Under the pieces are notes generated by a model. The model had not been told where the DNA came from. It saw nothing but the letters and a program-made list of their open reading frames with translations, and did no database searches. This document shows, piece after piece, positions 44,395 through 53,991 of a stretch of 64,000 bases of DNA. Position numbers and translations under genes: made by a program. Where the stretch lies: assembly GCA_963701065.1 (NCBI GenBank), contig OY969558.1, positions 124,001 to 188,000 on the forward strand, given 5' to 3'. The DNA comes from Aquirickettsiella gammari. GTDB lineage: Bacteria; Pseudomonadota; Gammaproteobacteria; Diplorickettsiales; Diplorickettsiaceae. Within the stretch, counting starts at the first letter, position 1. Each line of letters opens with the position of its first letter.

Positions 44395-46365
44395 TTAACA
44401 GATCACCGTTGAGCCATTTACGCGGCAAGCCGATGAAGTTATTGTCAGATTAGCGCCACTAATTGCTTTTTTGATCAAGGCCGTTGAACCGTTAACAGCC
44501 AATGTTGCTTGGTTTATATTGACTAGCCCTGTGCTACCCGCTGCACCACCCACTATATAGGCTGACCCAGCTGGACTGTTTGAAGTTATCGTTCCTCGAT
44601 TTACTGTGATACTGGTTGTGCTATTCCCAGGCGAGAAGGCATCAACTTCGGCGCCCACAGCACTTGCATTGACACTAATCGTTAGATCACTTGCCGTTAT
44701 TTGTGTCCCAGAAAATGAATTTTGTAATCCAATTACTGAACTGGCTATATTCGAGCTCACGTTGATCTGAGTATTTTGTAGGTTAATTATTGAGTTAGCC
44801 TCTGTCGGACGTATGCCTATAACCGACGTGGCGATAGGACTACTACCTGCATTGATTACACTGTTACGAACGGTCAAAGAGGGTCCGCCAAAATTAATAC
44901 CTAAATTTCGAGCAAAAACTGTGACATTATCTACTATAGCTGCATCGTTAAAGGGTCCCGCACCGGCCGAACCAATACCAATATTAGGCTGAGCATTGGT
45001 GTCAGTGCTACTACCTATCTGACTTCCTGTTATAAGCACATTTCCTTCATTCGGAAGTAATTGTATAGCCGTGGAAAAATTACCGGGAGGTGCAAGAATA
45101 ATAGCATTACTAATGGTATTGCTGCCAGGAAGCACGAATTGACCAACGAAAATACTACGTGCCGCACCGGTTGCAGGTTGACTATAATCTGCCGTGCGAG
45201 AGAATATACCTTGACCCGGAAGCAAGGTAAGTGCTTTTGTTCCTCCAACCACATCTAAAGCATTATAGGTTCCGCCATTAAAATACATTTGCGTATTAGG
45301 AAACAATGCATTTAAGGTGCTAACCCCTTGATTGGTTAAATCTGTAGGGCCGCAGGGGTTCTCAAAAGTACAACTCGCCGCGATTAAACCGACCCCGCCA
45401 TTATTTGGTCCACCGGCTTGACTAAAATAAACCCCTGGCTTGTTAGCGCCACTAACTTGACTAAAAAACGCAATGTTATCTGCGAGTAATTGTAACGAAC
45501 CCGGTGTTTGTTGCACACGCATTCGACTCGGAATAGTCGAGCCTCGACCTAATTCTGCCAGATAACGCTCAACCGGATCGGTTATACGTTCCTCTAACGT
45601 GGGATTAATACGTGCTGTATGCACACCACCGAACTCCACACCTAAACCAAAAGCACCGGTACTATGATGTAGATTATCATAGGTATAGTTAGCAAAGACC
45701 TTGACGTTGCTCGCTAGCCAATATTCCAATCCCGCTGCTCCCCCCCAAATATTATTTGTTGGTGCTGGATTAAAAAAGTAACTACCCAGATACGCTTTGA
45801 GTGAAGTATGTGGAAAAAGTTGACCGCCTAAGCTGATGTCTGCACCATTGCCGGCATATTGTGATAGATGAAGAACATACGCAAACTCAGAGTGTCCAGT
45901 AAAATAGAAATTTTGGACATCCCCTAGTGTTTGATGACGATTTTTAATTGGAAAATAAGCATTTAGGTGGGCATCCCAACGCGAACCCAAGGCTTCTATC
46001 CCTGGATTAGCTACCCACAAACGCGCATTATTATCAATGCGGGTATAGCCGCCAAATAGATATAAACCTAAAATAGCGGCATCATTTTTTATCCCGCGAT
46101 AGCCTAGACCTAAATCGCCATATCCTTGATTATTTGTCGCATAAGCGAGCCTAGGATCAAGATAAAAATTATGTTGCTCATCCCCTGCCATCGGTAACAT
46201 CAGATCCGCCTCTCCTCCCGTATATTCACTCACATATCCATTCACAGATAGGCGGGGCGGTAAGGCAAAGGCAAAGGCATCTACACTCACTGTCGTAAAC
46301 AGTCCTAAATTAATTAAAAAAATTAAGAAAAAATAGCTAAAAAATTGAAAAAAACCAACTTCCAT
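44395..46365 (-). CDS. Inverse-autotransporter-like surface protein, distant copy 5
   Basis: The 656 residues share the plan of the array at 5089-13576: a hydrophobic signal (FFLIFLINLGLFTTVSVDAF, then AFA), an N-terminal barrel (LPPRLSVNGY, DLGLGYRGIKNDAAILGLYL, NPGIEALGSRWDAHLNAYFP, GGAAGLEYWL), closure ITDPVERYLAELGRG, and a beta-helix-like passenger. The CTFENPCGPTDL motif and the terminal Cys (CRVNGSTVIC) are kept. The barrel is clearly diverged from the tandem four, which are close to each other, so this is an older paralogue. A duplicated SQ-GGPNNGGVG / SQVSGANKPGVYFSQ segment lies ahead of the CTFENPC motif. It is isolated beside the 564-residue gene. Confidence 0.8.
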   Translation of the reverse strand: MEVGFFQFFSYFFLIFLINLGLFTTVSVDAFAFALPPRLSVNGYVSEYTGGEADLMLPMAGDEQHNFYLDPRLAYATNNQGYGDLGLGYRGIKNDAAILGLYLFGGYTRIDNNARLWVANPGIEALGSRWDAHLNAYFPIKNRHQTLGDVQNFYFTGHSEFAYVLHLSQYAGNGADISLGGQLFPHTSLKAYLGSYFFNPAPTNNIWGGAAGLEYWLASNVKVFANYTYDNLHHSTGAFGLGVEFGGVHTARINPTLEERITDPVERYLAELGRGSTIPSRMRVQQTPGSLQLLADNIAFFSQVSGANKPGVYFSQAGGPNNGGVGLIAASCTFENPCGPTDLTNQGVSTLNALFPNTQMYFNGGTYNALDVVGGTKALTLLPGQGIFSRTADYSQPATGAARSIFVGQFVLPGSNTISNAIILAPPGNFSTAIQLLPNEGNVLITGSQIGSSTDTNAQPNIGIGSAGAGPFNDAAIVDNVTVFARNLGINFGGPSLTVRNSVINAGSSPIATSVIGIRPTEANSIINLQNTQINVSSNIASSVIGLQNSFSGTQITASDLTISVNASAVGAEVDAFSPGNSTTSITVNRGTITSNSPAGSAYIVGGAAGSTGLVNINQATLAVNGSTALIKKAISGANLTITSSACRVNGSTVIC

Positions 46366-46604
46366 CCAACTTCCTTTGTTAGGCTTACAACTGTACTAAC
46401 ATTTACCTGATAATAGTAAAAAAAATAGCGGCTCACCACTTTTTAAGATCGTTTATTAAAAAATTCACTTCTCTGTTGGTGTTTTAGCTATCCTCAAGCA
46501 CTCGAGTGGATTATTGACACAAGGGTCAAATTAATTGACGCTCGCTGTCAAAAAAATAACACCCTCTAATGAATTTTATAAATCTTACGATATAAAACAC
46601 CGTG

Positions 46605-47570
46605 CTATAAAAGCTTATGGGTTTGCATCCAATCATCGTTATAGATCTTGCTGAGGTATTTAATGCCGCTATCTGGCAAAATCGTCACAATAGTAGCGGC
46701 TTGTTTTAACTGTGCGGCTAACTTTAACGCCGCCCATACATTCGCACCTGAAGACCCCCCCACTAACAGTCCTTCTTCTTGCGCTAAACGTCGCGCGGTC
46801 AGAAACGCATCTTTGTCGGTAAAAGGGATGACATCATCCAGCACTGAAAAATCCATCGCTTTGGCTAAATGATCTTCACCTACGCCTTCGACAAAATAAC
46901 TGCAATTACCTGCCGCTAAAACCTTACCGGTTTTAAAATACTCCGTGTAAATAGAACCCACCGGATCGGGCATAATCACCTTAATCGCTGGATTTTTTTC
47001 TTTCAGAAAACGACCGACACCGGAAACCGTACCGCCAGTGCTGCCCGAAGCAATAAATATATCTACTTCACCCTTGCTTTGTTGCCAAATTTCCGGTCCC
47101 GTACTGAGATAATGCGCTGCTGGATTTTGCGGGTTATCGTATTGATCAATACGGAAACTATTCGGGGTTTCCGCCGCAATGCGTTTTGCCACATTAACAT
47201 AATGTTTCGGTGAATCAGGCGCCGCTGAGGTCGGTGTCACAATAATCTCTGCGCCATAAGCACGCAGCGCATTTTGTTTTTCCAGACTCACCTTATCGGG
47301 CATGGTTAAAATAGCGCGGTAACCTTTAATCGCCGCTAACATCGCAATAGCCGCGCCGGTATTCCCTGAGGTATTCTCGACTATAGTGCCTCCTGGCTTT
47401 AACTGACCACTTTGTTCAGCTTGCTGAATAATATGCGCGACGATTCGGTCCTTAATACTACCACTGGGATTCATAAATTCGCATTTTACTAAAATACGAA
47501 CGTTGTTATTCGGAACTAGTTTTACTAATTCAACTAAGGGTGTATTACCAATCGCCGATAACATATTCAT
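46605..47570 (-). CDS. PLP-dependent cysteine synthase / cystathionine beta-synthase family enzyme
   Basis: This is a fold-type II PLP enzyme. The 321 residues hold the PLP lysine K40 in NPSGSIKDRI, the substrate loop NTSGNTGAAIA, the phosphate loop GSTGGTVSGVGRF and the C-terminal GGSSGANVWAAL. HYLSTGPEIW and FVEGVGEDHL are closer to the catalytic core of cystathionine beta-synthase than to CysK, but there is no C-terminal CBS regulatory domain. It could therefore act as O-acetylserine sulfhydrylase or as cystathionine beta-synthase. It begins nine bases after the sucD stop, so it is probably the last gene of the TCA operon. Confidence 0.88.
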   Translation of the reverse strand: MNMLSAIGNTPLVELVKLVPNNNVRILVKCEFMNPSGSIKDRIVAHIIQQAEQSGQLKPGGTIVENTSGNTGAAIAMLAAIKGYRAILTMPDKVSLEKQNALRAYGAEIIVTPTSAAPDSPKHYVNVAKRIAAETPNSFRIDQYDNPQNPAAHYLSTGPEIWQQSKGEVDIFIASGSTGGTVSGVGRFLKEKNPAIKVIMPDPVGSIYTEYFKTGKVLAAGNCSYFVEGVGEDHLAKAMDFSVLDDVIPFTDKDAFLTARRLAQEEGLLVGGSSGANVWAALKLAAQLKQAATIVTILPDSGIKYLSKIYNDDWMQTHKLL

Positions 47571-47579
47571 TTTTATTAA

Positions 47580-48452
47580 TTACACTAAAAATTGTGCAAT
47601 GGCTTGACCCATATCCGCCGGTGATTTGACCGTCGTCACTCCCGCTTCTTCTAGGGCTTTGAATTTCTCCGCAGCTGTGCCTTGACCACCGGAAATAATA
47701 GCGCCGGCGTGACCCATACGCTTCCCAGCGGGTGCTGTGACACCGGCGATATAGGCCACGACCGGTTTGGTGACATAGGTTTTAATAAAATCGGCGGCTT
47801 CTTCTTCTGCACTGCCACCAATCTCACCGACCATCAGTATCGCTTCGGTCTGTGGATCTTGTTGAAATAAACCCAACACATCAATGAAATTCATCCCTGG
47901 AATCGGATCACCGCCGATACCCACACAGGTGCTTTGACCGAAACCCAGGTCTGTGGTTTGTTTGACCGCTTCATACGTCAGTGTCCCTGAACGCGACACA
48001 ATACCAACCCGACCGGCTTGGTGAATATATCCCGGCATAATACCTATTTTACACTGATCCGGTGTAATGATACCGGGACAATTGGGCCCAATTAAACGGG
48101 CGCTGGTATTATTTTCTAAATAAACCTTGACCGCTAACATATCTAATACCGGAATACCTTCGGTAATACACACAATCAATGAAATCCCCGCATCCGCCGC
48201 TTCGATGATAGAGTCCTTACAAAAAGGCGCCGGTACATAAATAACGCTGGCGTCGGCGCCGGTTGCCGCAACGGCATCGGCTACGGTATTAAATACTGGT
48301 AAATTTAAATGTTGTGAACCGCCTTTGCCCGGTGTGACGCCGCCGACCATTTGTGTGCCATAGGCTATCGCTTGTTCAGAATGAAATGTGCCTTGCTTTC
48401 CGGTAAAACCCTGACAAATAAGCTTGGTATTTTTATCGATTAATATACTCAT
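47580..48452 (-). CDS. sucD: Succinyl-CoA synthetase alpha subunit
   Basis: With SucC this interconverts succinyl-CoA and succinate with ATP or GTP formation. The 290 residues are standard. The CoA-binding Rossmann domain starts ICQGFTGKQGTFHSEQAIAY; GPNCPGIITP and GRVGIVSRSGTLTYE follow. The phospho-histidine is H248 in RMGHAGAIISGG. A gap of 27 bases separates it from sucC. Confidence 0.98.
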   Translation of the reverse strand: MSILIDKNTKLICQGFTGKQGTFHSEQAIAYGTQMVGGVTPGKGGSQHLNLPVFNTVADAVAATGADASVIYVPAPFCKDSIIEAADAGISLIVCITEGIPVLDMLAVKVYLENNTSARLIGPNCPGIITPDQCKIGIMPGYIHQAGRVGIVSRSGTLTYEAVKQTTDLGFGQSTCVGIGGDPIPGMNFIDVLGLFQQDPQTEAILMVGEIGGSAEEEAADFIKTYVTKPVVAYIAGVTAPAGKRMGHAGAIISGGQGTAAEKFKALEEAGVTTVKSPADMGQAIAQFLV

Positions 48453-48479
48453 ACGCGTTCTTTTACCTTTAAAAAAATA

Positions 48480-49655
48480 TTATACAGCGATAGGTGATTT
48501 AACCGCCGCGATGATTTGCTCGGCCGCATCGCTTAAGCTTTTCGCCGCGATAATATTTAAACCGCTAGCGGATAATTTTTTAGCGCCTAAATCGGCATTA
48601 TTACCTTCTAAGCGCACGACAACCGGAATTTTAACCCCGACCTCTTTTACCGCTCCTATGATGCCATCGGCGATCATATCGCAACGGACAATGCCACCGA
48701 AGATATTGACTAAGATACCTTTGACTTTTTCGTCCGACAAAATAATTTTAAAAGCTTCTGTGACACGCTCTTGCGTCGCACCACCGCCCACATCCAAGAA
48801 ATTAGCCGGGTTACCGCCGTGTAATTTGATTAAATCCATGGTCGCCATCGCTAAACCGGCGCCATTAACCATACAACCAATGTCACCATCGAGTGCAATG
48901 TAATTTAATTCCCAGTCATGGGCACGATTTTCACGTTCATCTTCTTGCGACGGATCACGCATCGCACGACATTCGGGTTGTCGAAATAAGGCATTATCAT
49001 CGACAACCACTTTAGCATCTAAACAGATAAGATGGTCTTGCTTATCGATAATCAAAGGATTAATTTCAACCAAACTTAAGTCCCGCTCTACAAATAGCTT
49101 GCCTAAAGCGAGTAAAATTTGACTAAATTCTTTTAACTGTGGCGCATTTAACTGCAGCTTAAAACCAATCTCGCGCGCTTGATACGGCATAATACCTAAC
49201 AAGGGATCCATGCTAATTTTTAATATCTTCTCCGGTGTTGCTTCGGCCACTTTTTCAATCTCTACACCACCTTCAGTACTCGCCATAATCACCACACGTC
49301 GAGTGCTGCGATCTAATACAGCGCCTAAATATAATTCACGTTGAATATCACAAGGTTGCGCAATCAGCACTTGATTAACCGGCTGCCCATGTGCGTCGGT
49401 TTGAAAGGTCACTAAACGTTGACCTAATAGACGCTGCGCTTCTGTAGCTAACGCGTCTTTACTATTGACATATTTAACCCCGCCGGCCTTGCCTCTTCCG
49501 CCAGCATGAACCTGTGCTTTGACCATCCATGCGCTACCCCCTAAGGCTTCGGCCACGCGTAAGGCCTCTTCGACTGTGCTGGCGGGTTTACCCAGCGGGA
49601 CGGGCAATCCATACTCGCTAAAGAGTTGTTTACCTTGGTATTCATGTAGATTCAT
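48480..49655 (-). CDS. sucC: Succinyl-CoA synthetase beta subunit
   Basis: This is the nucleotide- and succinate-binding subunit. The 391 residues contain the ATP-grasp domain (MNLHEYQGKQLFSEYGLPVP, AWMVKAQVHAGGRGKAGGVK, LVEINPLIIDKQDHLICLDA) and the C-terminal CoA-ligase-like domain (LDVGGGATQERVTEAFKIIL, VNIFGGIVRCDMIADGII, VRLEGNNADLGAKKL). All are intact. It follows sucB by 87 bases. Confidence 0.98.
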   Translation of the reverse strand: MNLHEYQGKQLFSEYGLPVPLGKPASTVEEALRVAEALGGSAWMVKAQVHAGGRGKAGGVKYVNSKDALATEAQRLLGQRLVTFQTDAHGQPVNQVLIAQPCDIQRELYLGAVLDRSTRRVVIMASTEGGVEIEKVAEATPEKILKISMDPLLGIMPYQAREIGFKLQLNAPQLKEFSQILLALGKLFVERDLSLVEINPLIIDKQDHLICLDAKVVVDDNALFRQPECRAMRDPSQEDERENRAHDWELNYIALDGDIGCMVNGAGLAMATMDLIKLHGGNPANFLDVGGGATQERVTEAFKIILSDEKVKGILVNIFGGIVRCDMIADGIIGAVKEVGVKIPVVVRLEGNNADLGAKKLSASGLNIIAAKSLSDAAEQIIAAVKSPIAV

Positions 49656-49742
49656 GGATTTCTTTTTCTCCTAATTATTACTTTTAAAAAAACGATCTAC
49701 TTTATGTTTATTCACCTAAATGCGAGGCAAAATATTTACGCA

Positions 49743-50975
49743 TTAAACGTCAATCAATAAACGCGCTGGATCTTCTAAAAACTCTTTAATGGTTTTTAAA
49801 AAATTGACCGATTCTTTGCCGTCAATAATACGATGATCATACGACAAAGCAACATACATCATCGGTCGAATCACAATCTGGCCGTTTTCTACCACCGCAC
49901 GTTCTTCTATTTTATTCATCCCGAGTATGGCGCTTTGCGGCGGATTAATAATCGGGGTGGCTAAAAGCGATCCAAAAACACCACCATTGGTAATGGTAAA
50001 AGTGCCGCCGGTCATATCTTCGATGGCAATCTGATTTTCTTTGGCTTTACGACCATAATTGGCAATCATTTTTTCAATATCGGCAAAGCTTAAGCTATCG
50101 GCATCACGTAAAATCGGTACAACCAAACCGCGCTCTGTCGATACGGCAATACCGATATCGAAATAGTTATGATAAACCACGTCATTGCCATCAATAGACG
50201 CATTAACCGCTGGAAAACGTTTCAGCGCTTCGATGACCGCTTTGGTAAAAAAGGACATGAAGCCTAAACGGGTACCGTGTCTTTTTTCAAAACTTTCTTT
50301 ATAGCGGTTACGTAACTCGATAACCTTGTGTAGATCAATTTCATTAAAGGTCGTCAAGATAGCCGCGTTATGTTGCGCCGCCACCAATCGTTCAGCAATA
50401 CGTGCGCGCAAGCGTGTCATCGGCACGCGTTTTTCCAAACGGGACGCGGTTTGCGACATGGCAACGCGGTTACTGTCGGTTTTCATCCCATCCGGTAGTA
50501 ATGTAGAAGCAGGTGATGCGGCTTGTGATTGATTTAACACATCCTCGCGGGTCACACGACCTGATTTGCCACTGCCTGGGATATTTTCTAAGGATAAACC
50601 TTGTTCGGCAGCACTACGTCTTGCCGCAGGGCCGGCTAAGTTTTCTGTAGCGGGGCTTACTGGTTTAGACGACTCAGCCTCAGAAGTTGATGTAGATGTC
50701 GATGCAGATGGCTTAGCTGTTTTCATACTGGCTTCCTTGTCAGTGTTAAGATGCGCTAAAATTTCTCCCGCTTTAACGACCGTGCCGGCTTGTTTTAAAA
50801 TTTCACCCATCACTCCGTCGGCGGGTGCCGGTACTTCTAAAACGACTTTATCGGTTTCCAGATCGACTAAATTATCATCCCGTTTCACATTTTCACCGGG
50901 CTTTTTATGCCAAGTAACTACCGTGGCATCCGCTACCGATTCAGGTAGCATCGGAACCTTGACTTCTATACTCAT
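49743..50975 (-). CDS. sucB: Dihydrolipoamide succinyltransferase (E2 of 2-oxoglutarate dehydrogenase)
   Basis: E2 transfers the succinyl group from lipoate to CoA and forms the core of the complex. The 410 residues have one N-terminal lipoyl domain with the lipoylated K43 in LETDKVVLEVPA, and an S/T/A-rich linker. A peripheral subunit-binding domain lies at about 115-150 (GPAARRSAAEQGLSLENIPG, then SGKSGRVTREDVL). The catalytic domain has SYDHRIIDGKE with active-site H381 and D385. E3 (lipoamide dehydrogenase) is not in this window. It is co-oriented with sucA, 48 bases downstream. Confidence 0.98.
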   Translation of the reverse strand: MSIEVKVPMLPESVADATVVTWHKKPGENVKRDDNLVDLETDKVVLEVPAPADGVMGEILKQAGTVVKAGEILAHLNTDKEASMKTAKPSASTSTSTSEAESSKPVSPATENLAGPAARRSAAEQGLSLENIPGSGKSGRVTREDVLNQSQAASPASTLLPDGMKTDSNRVAMSQTASRLEKRVPMTRLRARIAERLVAAQHNAAILTTFNEIDLHKVIELRNRYKESFEKRHGTRLGFMSFFTKAVIEALKRFPAVNASIDGNDVVYHNYFDIGIAVSTERGLVVPILRDADSLSFADIEKMIANYGRKAKENQIAIEDMTGGTFTITNGGVFGSLLATPIINPPQSAILGMNKIEERAVVENGQIVIRPMMYVALSYDHRIIDGKESVNFLKTIKEFLEDPARLLIDV

Positions 50976-51023
50976 TTTCTGGATTCCTCTATAAATTTTA
51001 AGCTTCGTCTTTGTTTAAAAAAG

Positions 51024-53822
51024 CTAGTTTAAGGCTTCTTTAACTAGCATTTGTTGTTCTTGGGCATGAACAAGTGGCGAACCCACCGCCGGTGCGGCGG
51101 AAGCGGGCCTGCCGACATAATGCACGGTTTGTGACTTAGCGACACACGATAAAAGATGGTGTTGGGTACAATACCAAGCACCTTGATTTTTAGGTTCTTC
51201 TTGGCACCAGACAATATCTTTTACCTTGGGATAACGCGTTAATTGTGCCGTCAACTCACTCGTTGGAAAAGGATACAGTTGCTCGATACGAATCAATGCG
51301 GTGTTATCTTGCTTTTCGGCACGGACTTGTTCAAGTAGATCATAATAAACCTTACCACTGCATAAAACGACACGTTTTACTTTTTTCACATCGGCTTCGC
51401 TGTCCGGAATCACGGATTGCCAGCCCCCGCTGGATAATTCTGCCAAAGAAGAAACGGCTAATTTATGCCGTAATAAACTCTTCGGTGTCATAATAATCAA
51501 AGGCTTACGATAAGGCCGTAACATTTGCCGGCGCAACAAATGAAAGATCTGTGCCGGTGTGCTGGGAACACAAACCTGCATATTATCCTGCGCACAAAGC
51601 TGTAAAAATCGCTCTAAACGGGCTGAAGTATGTTCTGGCCCTGAACCTTCATAACCATGTGGGAGATATAAAACCAAACCGCACAGTCTGCCCCATTTTT
51701 GTTCAGAAGAACTTAAAAATTGATCGATAACGACTTGTGCGCCATTGACAAAATCACCATATTGCGCCTCCCAAATCACTAAGCTATTTGGATTGGAAAT
51801 CGCATAGCCATACTCAAAACCCATCACCGCGGCTTCAGAAAGTATCGAATCAATCACGGTAAACGCATGGGGATCCTGGGCAATTTGCGCAAGCGGCACG
51901 ATGGTTTGATTGGTATTCACATCATGTAAAACGGCATGACGATGAAAAAAGGTACCGCGTTCACAATCTTGACCCGAAAGCCGCACGGTATAATTTTCAT
52001 GTAACAAGCTCGCATAGGCCATGGTTTCGGCGTAACCCCAATTTAAAGCTAATTCACCAGCGGTCATTTTACGCCGATCTTCAATGATCTTAGCCACTTG
52101 AGCTTGCAATACAAAACCACTGGGCAAGGTTTCTATCCGCATCGCCAGTGTTTTGAGTAACTTAGCATCCACCGCTGTATTAACCTCAGTACGCCAATCT
52201 TGATAACGATAAGCTCGCCAATCAATACGATACGGATTGTCATAATCTGCGCTAAGACGATTCACCACCGCTTGGCCGCTATCTAAACGATTTCTATACT
52301 CATCGGTCCATTGTTGTAATTCTTTCGCACTAATAACACCTTGTGCCATTAACGCATCGGCATAGTGTTGCTTTAAGGTTGGCAGTTGTTTAATAGTCCG
52401 ATAAATTAAAGGTTGTGTCGCCGCAGGTTCGTCAGCTTCGTTATGACCATGGCGGCGATAACAAACCAAATCAATCACAACATCTTTTTTAAAGGTTTGA
52501 CGAAAATCAAACGCTAATTGCAGAACAAATAATACCGCTTCCGGGTCATCGCCATTGACATGAAAAATAGGGGCATCGACTATTTTAGCGGGATCGGTAC
52601 AATACCAACTCGAGCGCGCATTTTGCGGGTCGGTGGTAAAACCGACTTGATTGTTCAGCACGATATGTAAAGTACCGCCGGTACCGTAACCGGCGGTTTG
52701 CGATAATTCAAAGTTTTCCATCACGATACCTTGACCTGAAAACGCTGCATCACCGTGGATCAATAAAGGTAATACCTGCTTTTTACCGCTATCCTGACGA
52801 CGTTCTTGACGTGAACGCACTGAACCTTCGACAACCGGATTGACAATTTCTAAATGGGAGGGATTAAATGCCATGGCAATGTGCATAATACCTTGATCGG
52901 TTTTGATATCGGCGGCAAAGCCTTTGTGATATTTTACGTCACCGGAACGATTTTCTTGGGTCAATTTCCCCGCAAATTCCTCAAATAATTTAGCGGGTGA
53001 TTTACCTAAAATATTGATTAATACATTCAAGCGACCACGGTGCGCCATACCAATAACAATTTCTTGAACTGTCGCCGCACTCGCGTAAGTCACTAATTCT
53101 TCGAGTAGCGGGATTAAGCTATCCCCCCCTTCGAGTGAAAAACGTTTTTGTGCGACAAATTTATTACCTAAAAATTTCTCTAAGCCATCGGCACGTATCA
53201 AACCCTTTAAAATAGTTTTTTGCATCGCTGCTGAAAAGGCCGGTTTACCCGCCACCGATTCAATACGCACTTGTAACCAAGTGCGTTGTGCATGACAGGT
53301 GATATGCTCATATTCAAACCCTATCGTCCGGCAATAGATCTTTTTCAAGCTGGCAAGCACGCTTTCCACGCTAGCACTTTGCAAACCCAACAGGCCTTTT
53401 AAATTGACCACCTGAGAAAAATCTTGTGTATTAATACCGTGATTTTCCAGACTTAAATCAACTATTTCGCGCTTTGCCGCCAAAGCTAAGGGATCAAGAT
53501 GGGCTTGATAATGGCCATAGCGACGATAAGCGGCAATTAAACCCAGTAATCGATAGTATAAATCCGTTATCCCAGAACCCGCCGTTGCCGTAGCTGCCGC
53601 CGGACGCTGAGCCAATTCGGCAAAATAGGCGCGAATATCGGCATGAGAGACGTCCTTTTCTTTATCACCCAATTGACTAAAATAGGTTTGCCATTCGGCG
53701 CTCAGCTGACTTGGATCATGTAAATATTGCTCATATAAGGCCTCTAAATAAGCGCCATTACCGCTAAATAGATAGGAGTTTTTTTCTAAGGTCTGTAATG
53801 GTAATTTTAAGTGCGCAGTCAT
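51024..53822 (-). CDS. sucA: 2-oxoglutarate dehydrogenase E1 component
   Basis: E1 is the thiamine-diphosphate enzyme that decarboxylates 2-oxoglutarate and succinylates lipoate on SucB. The 932 residues match the E. coli enzyme. The N-terminal segment includes YLEALYEQYLHDPSQLSAEW, used to dock the core. The active-site part has IGMAHRGRLNVLINILGKSP, IHGDAAFSGQGIVMENFELS and HVNGDDPEAV (thiamine-diphosphate site). The transketolase-like middle part includes GFEYGYAISNPNSLVIWEAQ, and the C-terminus WCQEEPKNQGAWY. It follows sdhB after 169 bases that hold a large inverted repeat. Confidence 0.98.
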   Translation of the reverse strand: MTAHLKLPLQTLEKNSYLFSGNGAYLEALYEQYLHDPSQLSAEWQTYFSQLGDKEKDVSHADIRAYFAELAQRPAAATATAGSGITDLYYRLLGLIAAYRRYGHYQAHLDPLALAAKREIVDLSLENHGINTQDFSQVVNLKGLLGLQSASVESVLASLKKIYCRTIGFEYEHITCHAQRTWLQVRIESVAGKPAFSAAMQKTILKGLIRADGLEKFLGNKFVAQKRFSLEGGDSLIPLLEELVTYASAATVQEIVIGMAHRGRLNVLINILGKSPAKLFEEFAGKLTQENRSGDVKYHKGFAADIKTDQGIMHIAMAFNPSHLEIVNPVVEGSVRSRQERRQDSGKKQVLPLLIHGDAAFSGQGIVMENFELSQTAGYGTGGTLHIVLNNQVGFTTDPQNARSSWYCTDPAKIVDAPIFHVNGDDPEAVLFVLQLAFDFRQTFKKDVVIDLVCYRRHGHNEADEPAATQPLIYRTIKQLPTLKQHYADALMAQGVISAKELQQWTDEYRNRLDSGQAVVNRLSADYDNPYRIDWRAYRYQDWRTEVNTAVDAKLLKTLAMRIETLPSGFVLQAQVAKIIEDRRKMTAGELALNWGYAETMAYASLLHENYTVRLSGQDCERGTFFHRHAVLHDVNTNQTIVPLAQIAQDPHAFTVIDSILSEAAVMGFEYGYAISNPNSLVIWEAQYGDFVNGAQVVIDQFLSSSEQKWGRLCGLVLYLPHGYEGSGPEHTSARLERFLQLCAQDNMQVCVPSTPAQIFHLLRRQMLRPYRKPLIIMTPKSLLRHKLAVSSLAELSSGGWQSVIPDSEADVKKVKRVVLCSGKVYYDLLEQVRAEKQDNTALIRIEQLYPFPTSELTAQLTRYPKVKDIVWCQEEPKNQGAWYCTQHHLLSCVAKSQTVHYVGRPASAAPAVGSPLVHAQEQQMLVKEALN

Positions 53823-53847
53823 GGTGATTGAATTTTACCCTATTGAG

Positions 53848-53902
53848 GGATCGCTTGCATTAACTGAGCGGCAGGATATCCCGCTCTTATAGAAAGCGAT
53901 CC
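53848..53902. repeat. Nested inverted repeat between sdhB and sucA
   Basis: The outer arms GGATCGCTT (53848-53856) and AAGCGATCC (53894-53902) enclose inner arms GAGCGG (53866-53871) and CCGCTC (53881-53886). Together they form a long imperfect stem-loop. No U-tract follows in either direction. It lies 26 bases ahead of the sucA start, so it would be in the sucA leader or the sdh-suc junction of the transcript. Confidence 0.75.
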
Positions 53903-53991
53903 TTTAAGTAACAGCTACGGCTCAAATTTTTTAGTTTAGAAAAAAATCTGAGAATTTTCTTATTCTTTCTCTCTAATCGTCACTTTTTAAA

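Noticed and set aside
46531..46556. A small inverted repeat TTGAC...GTCAA near the A-run upstream of copy 5, considered as a terminator for the PLP enzyme gene.
   Set aside because: On the relevant strand the T-run precedes rather than follows the hairpin, and the stem is only five pairs.
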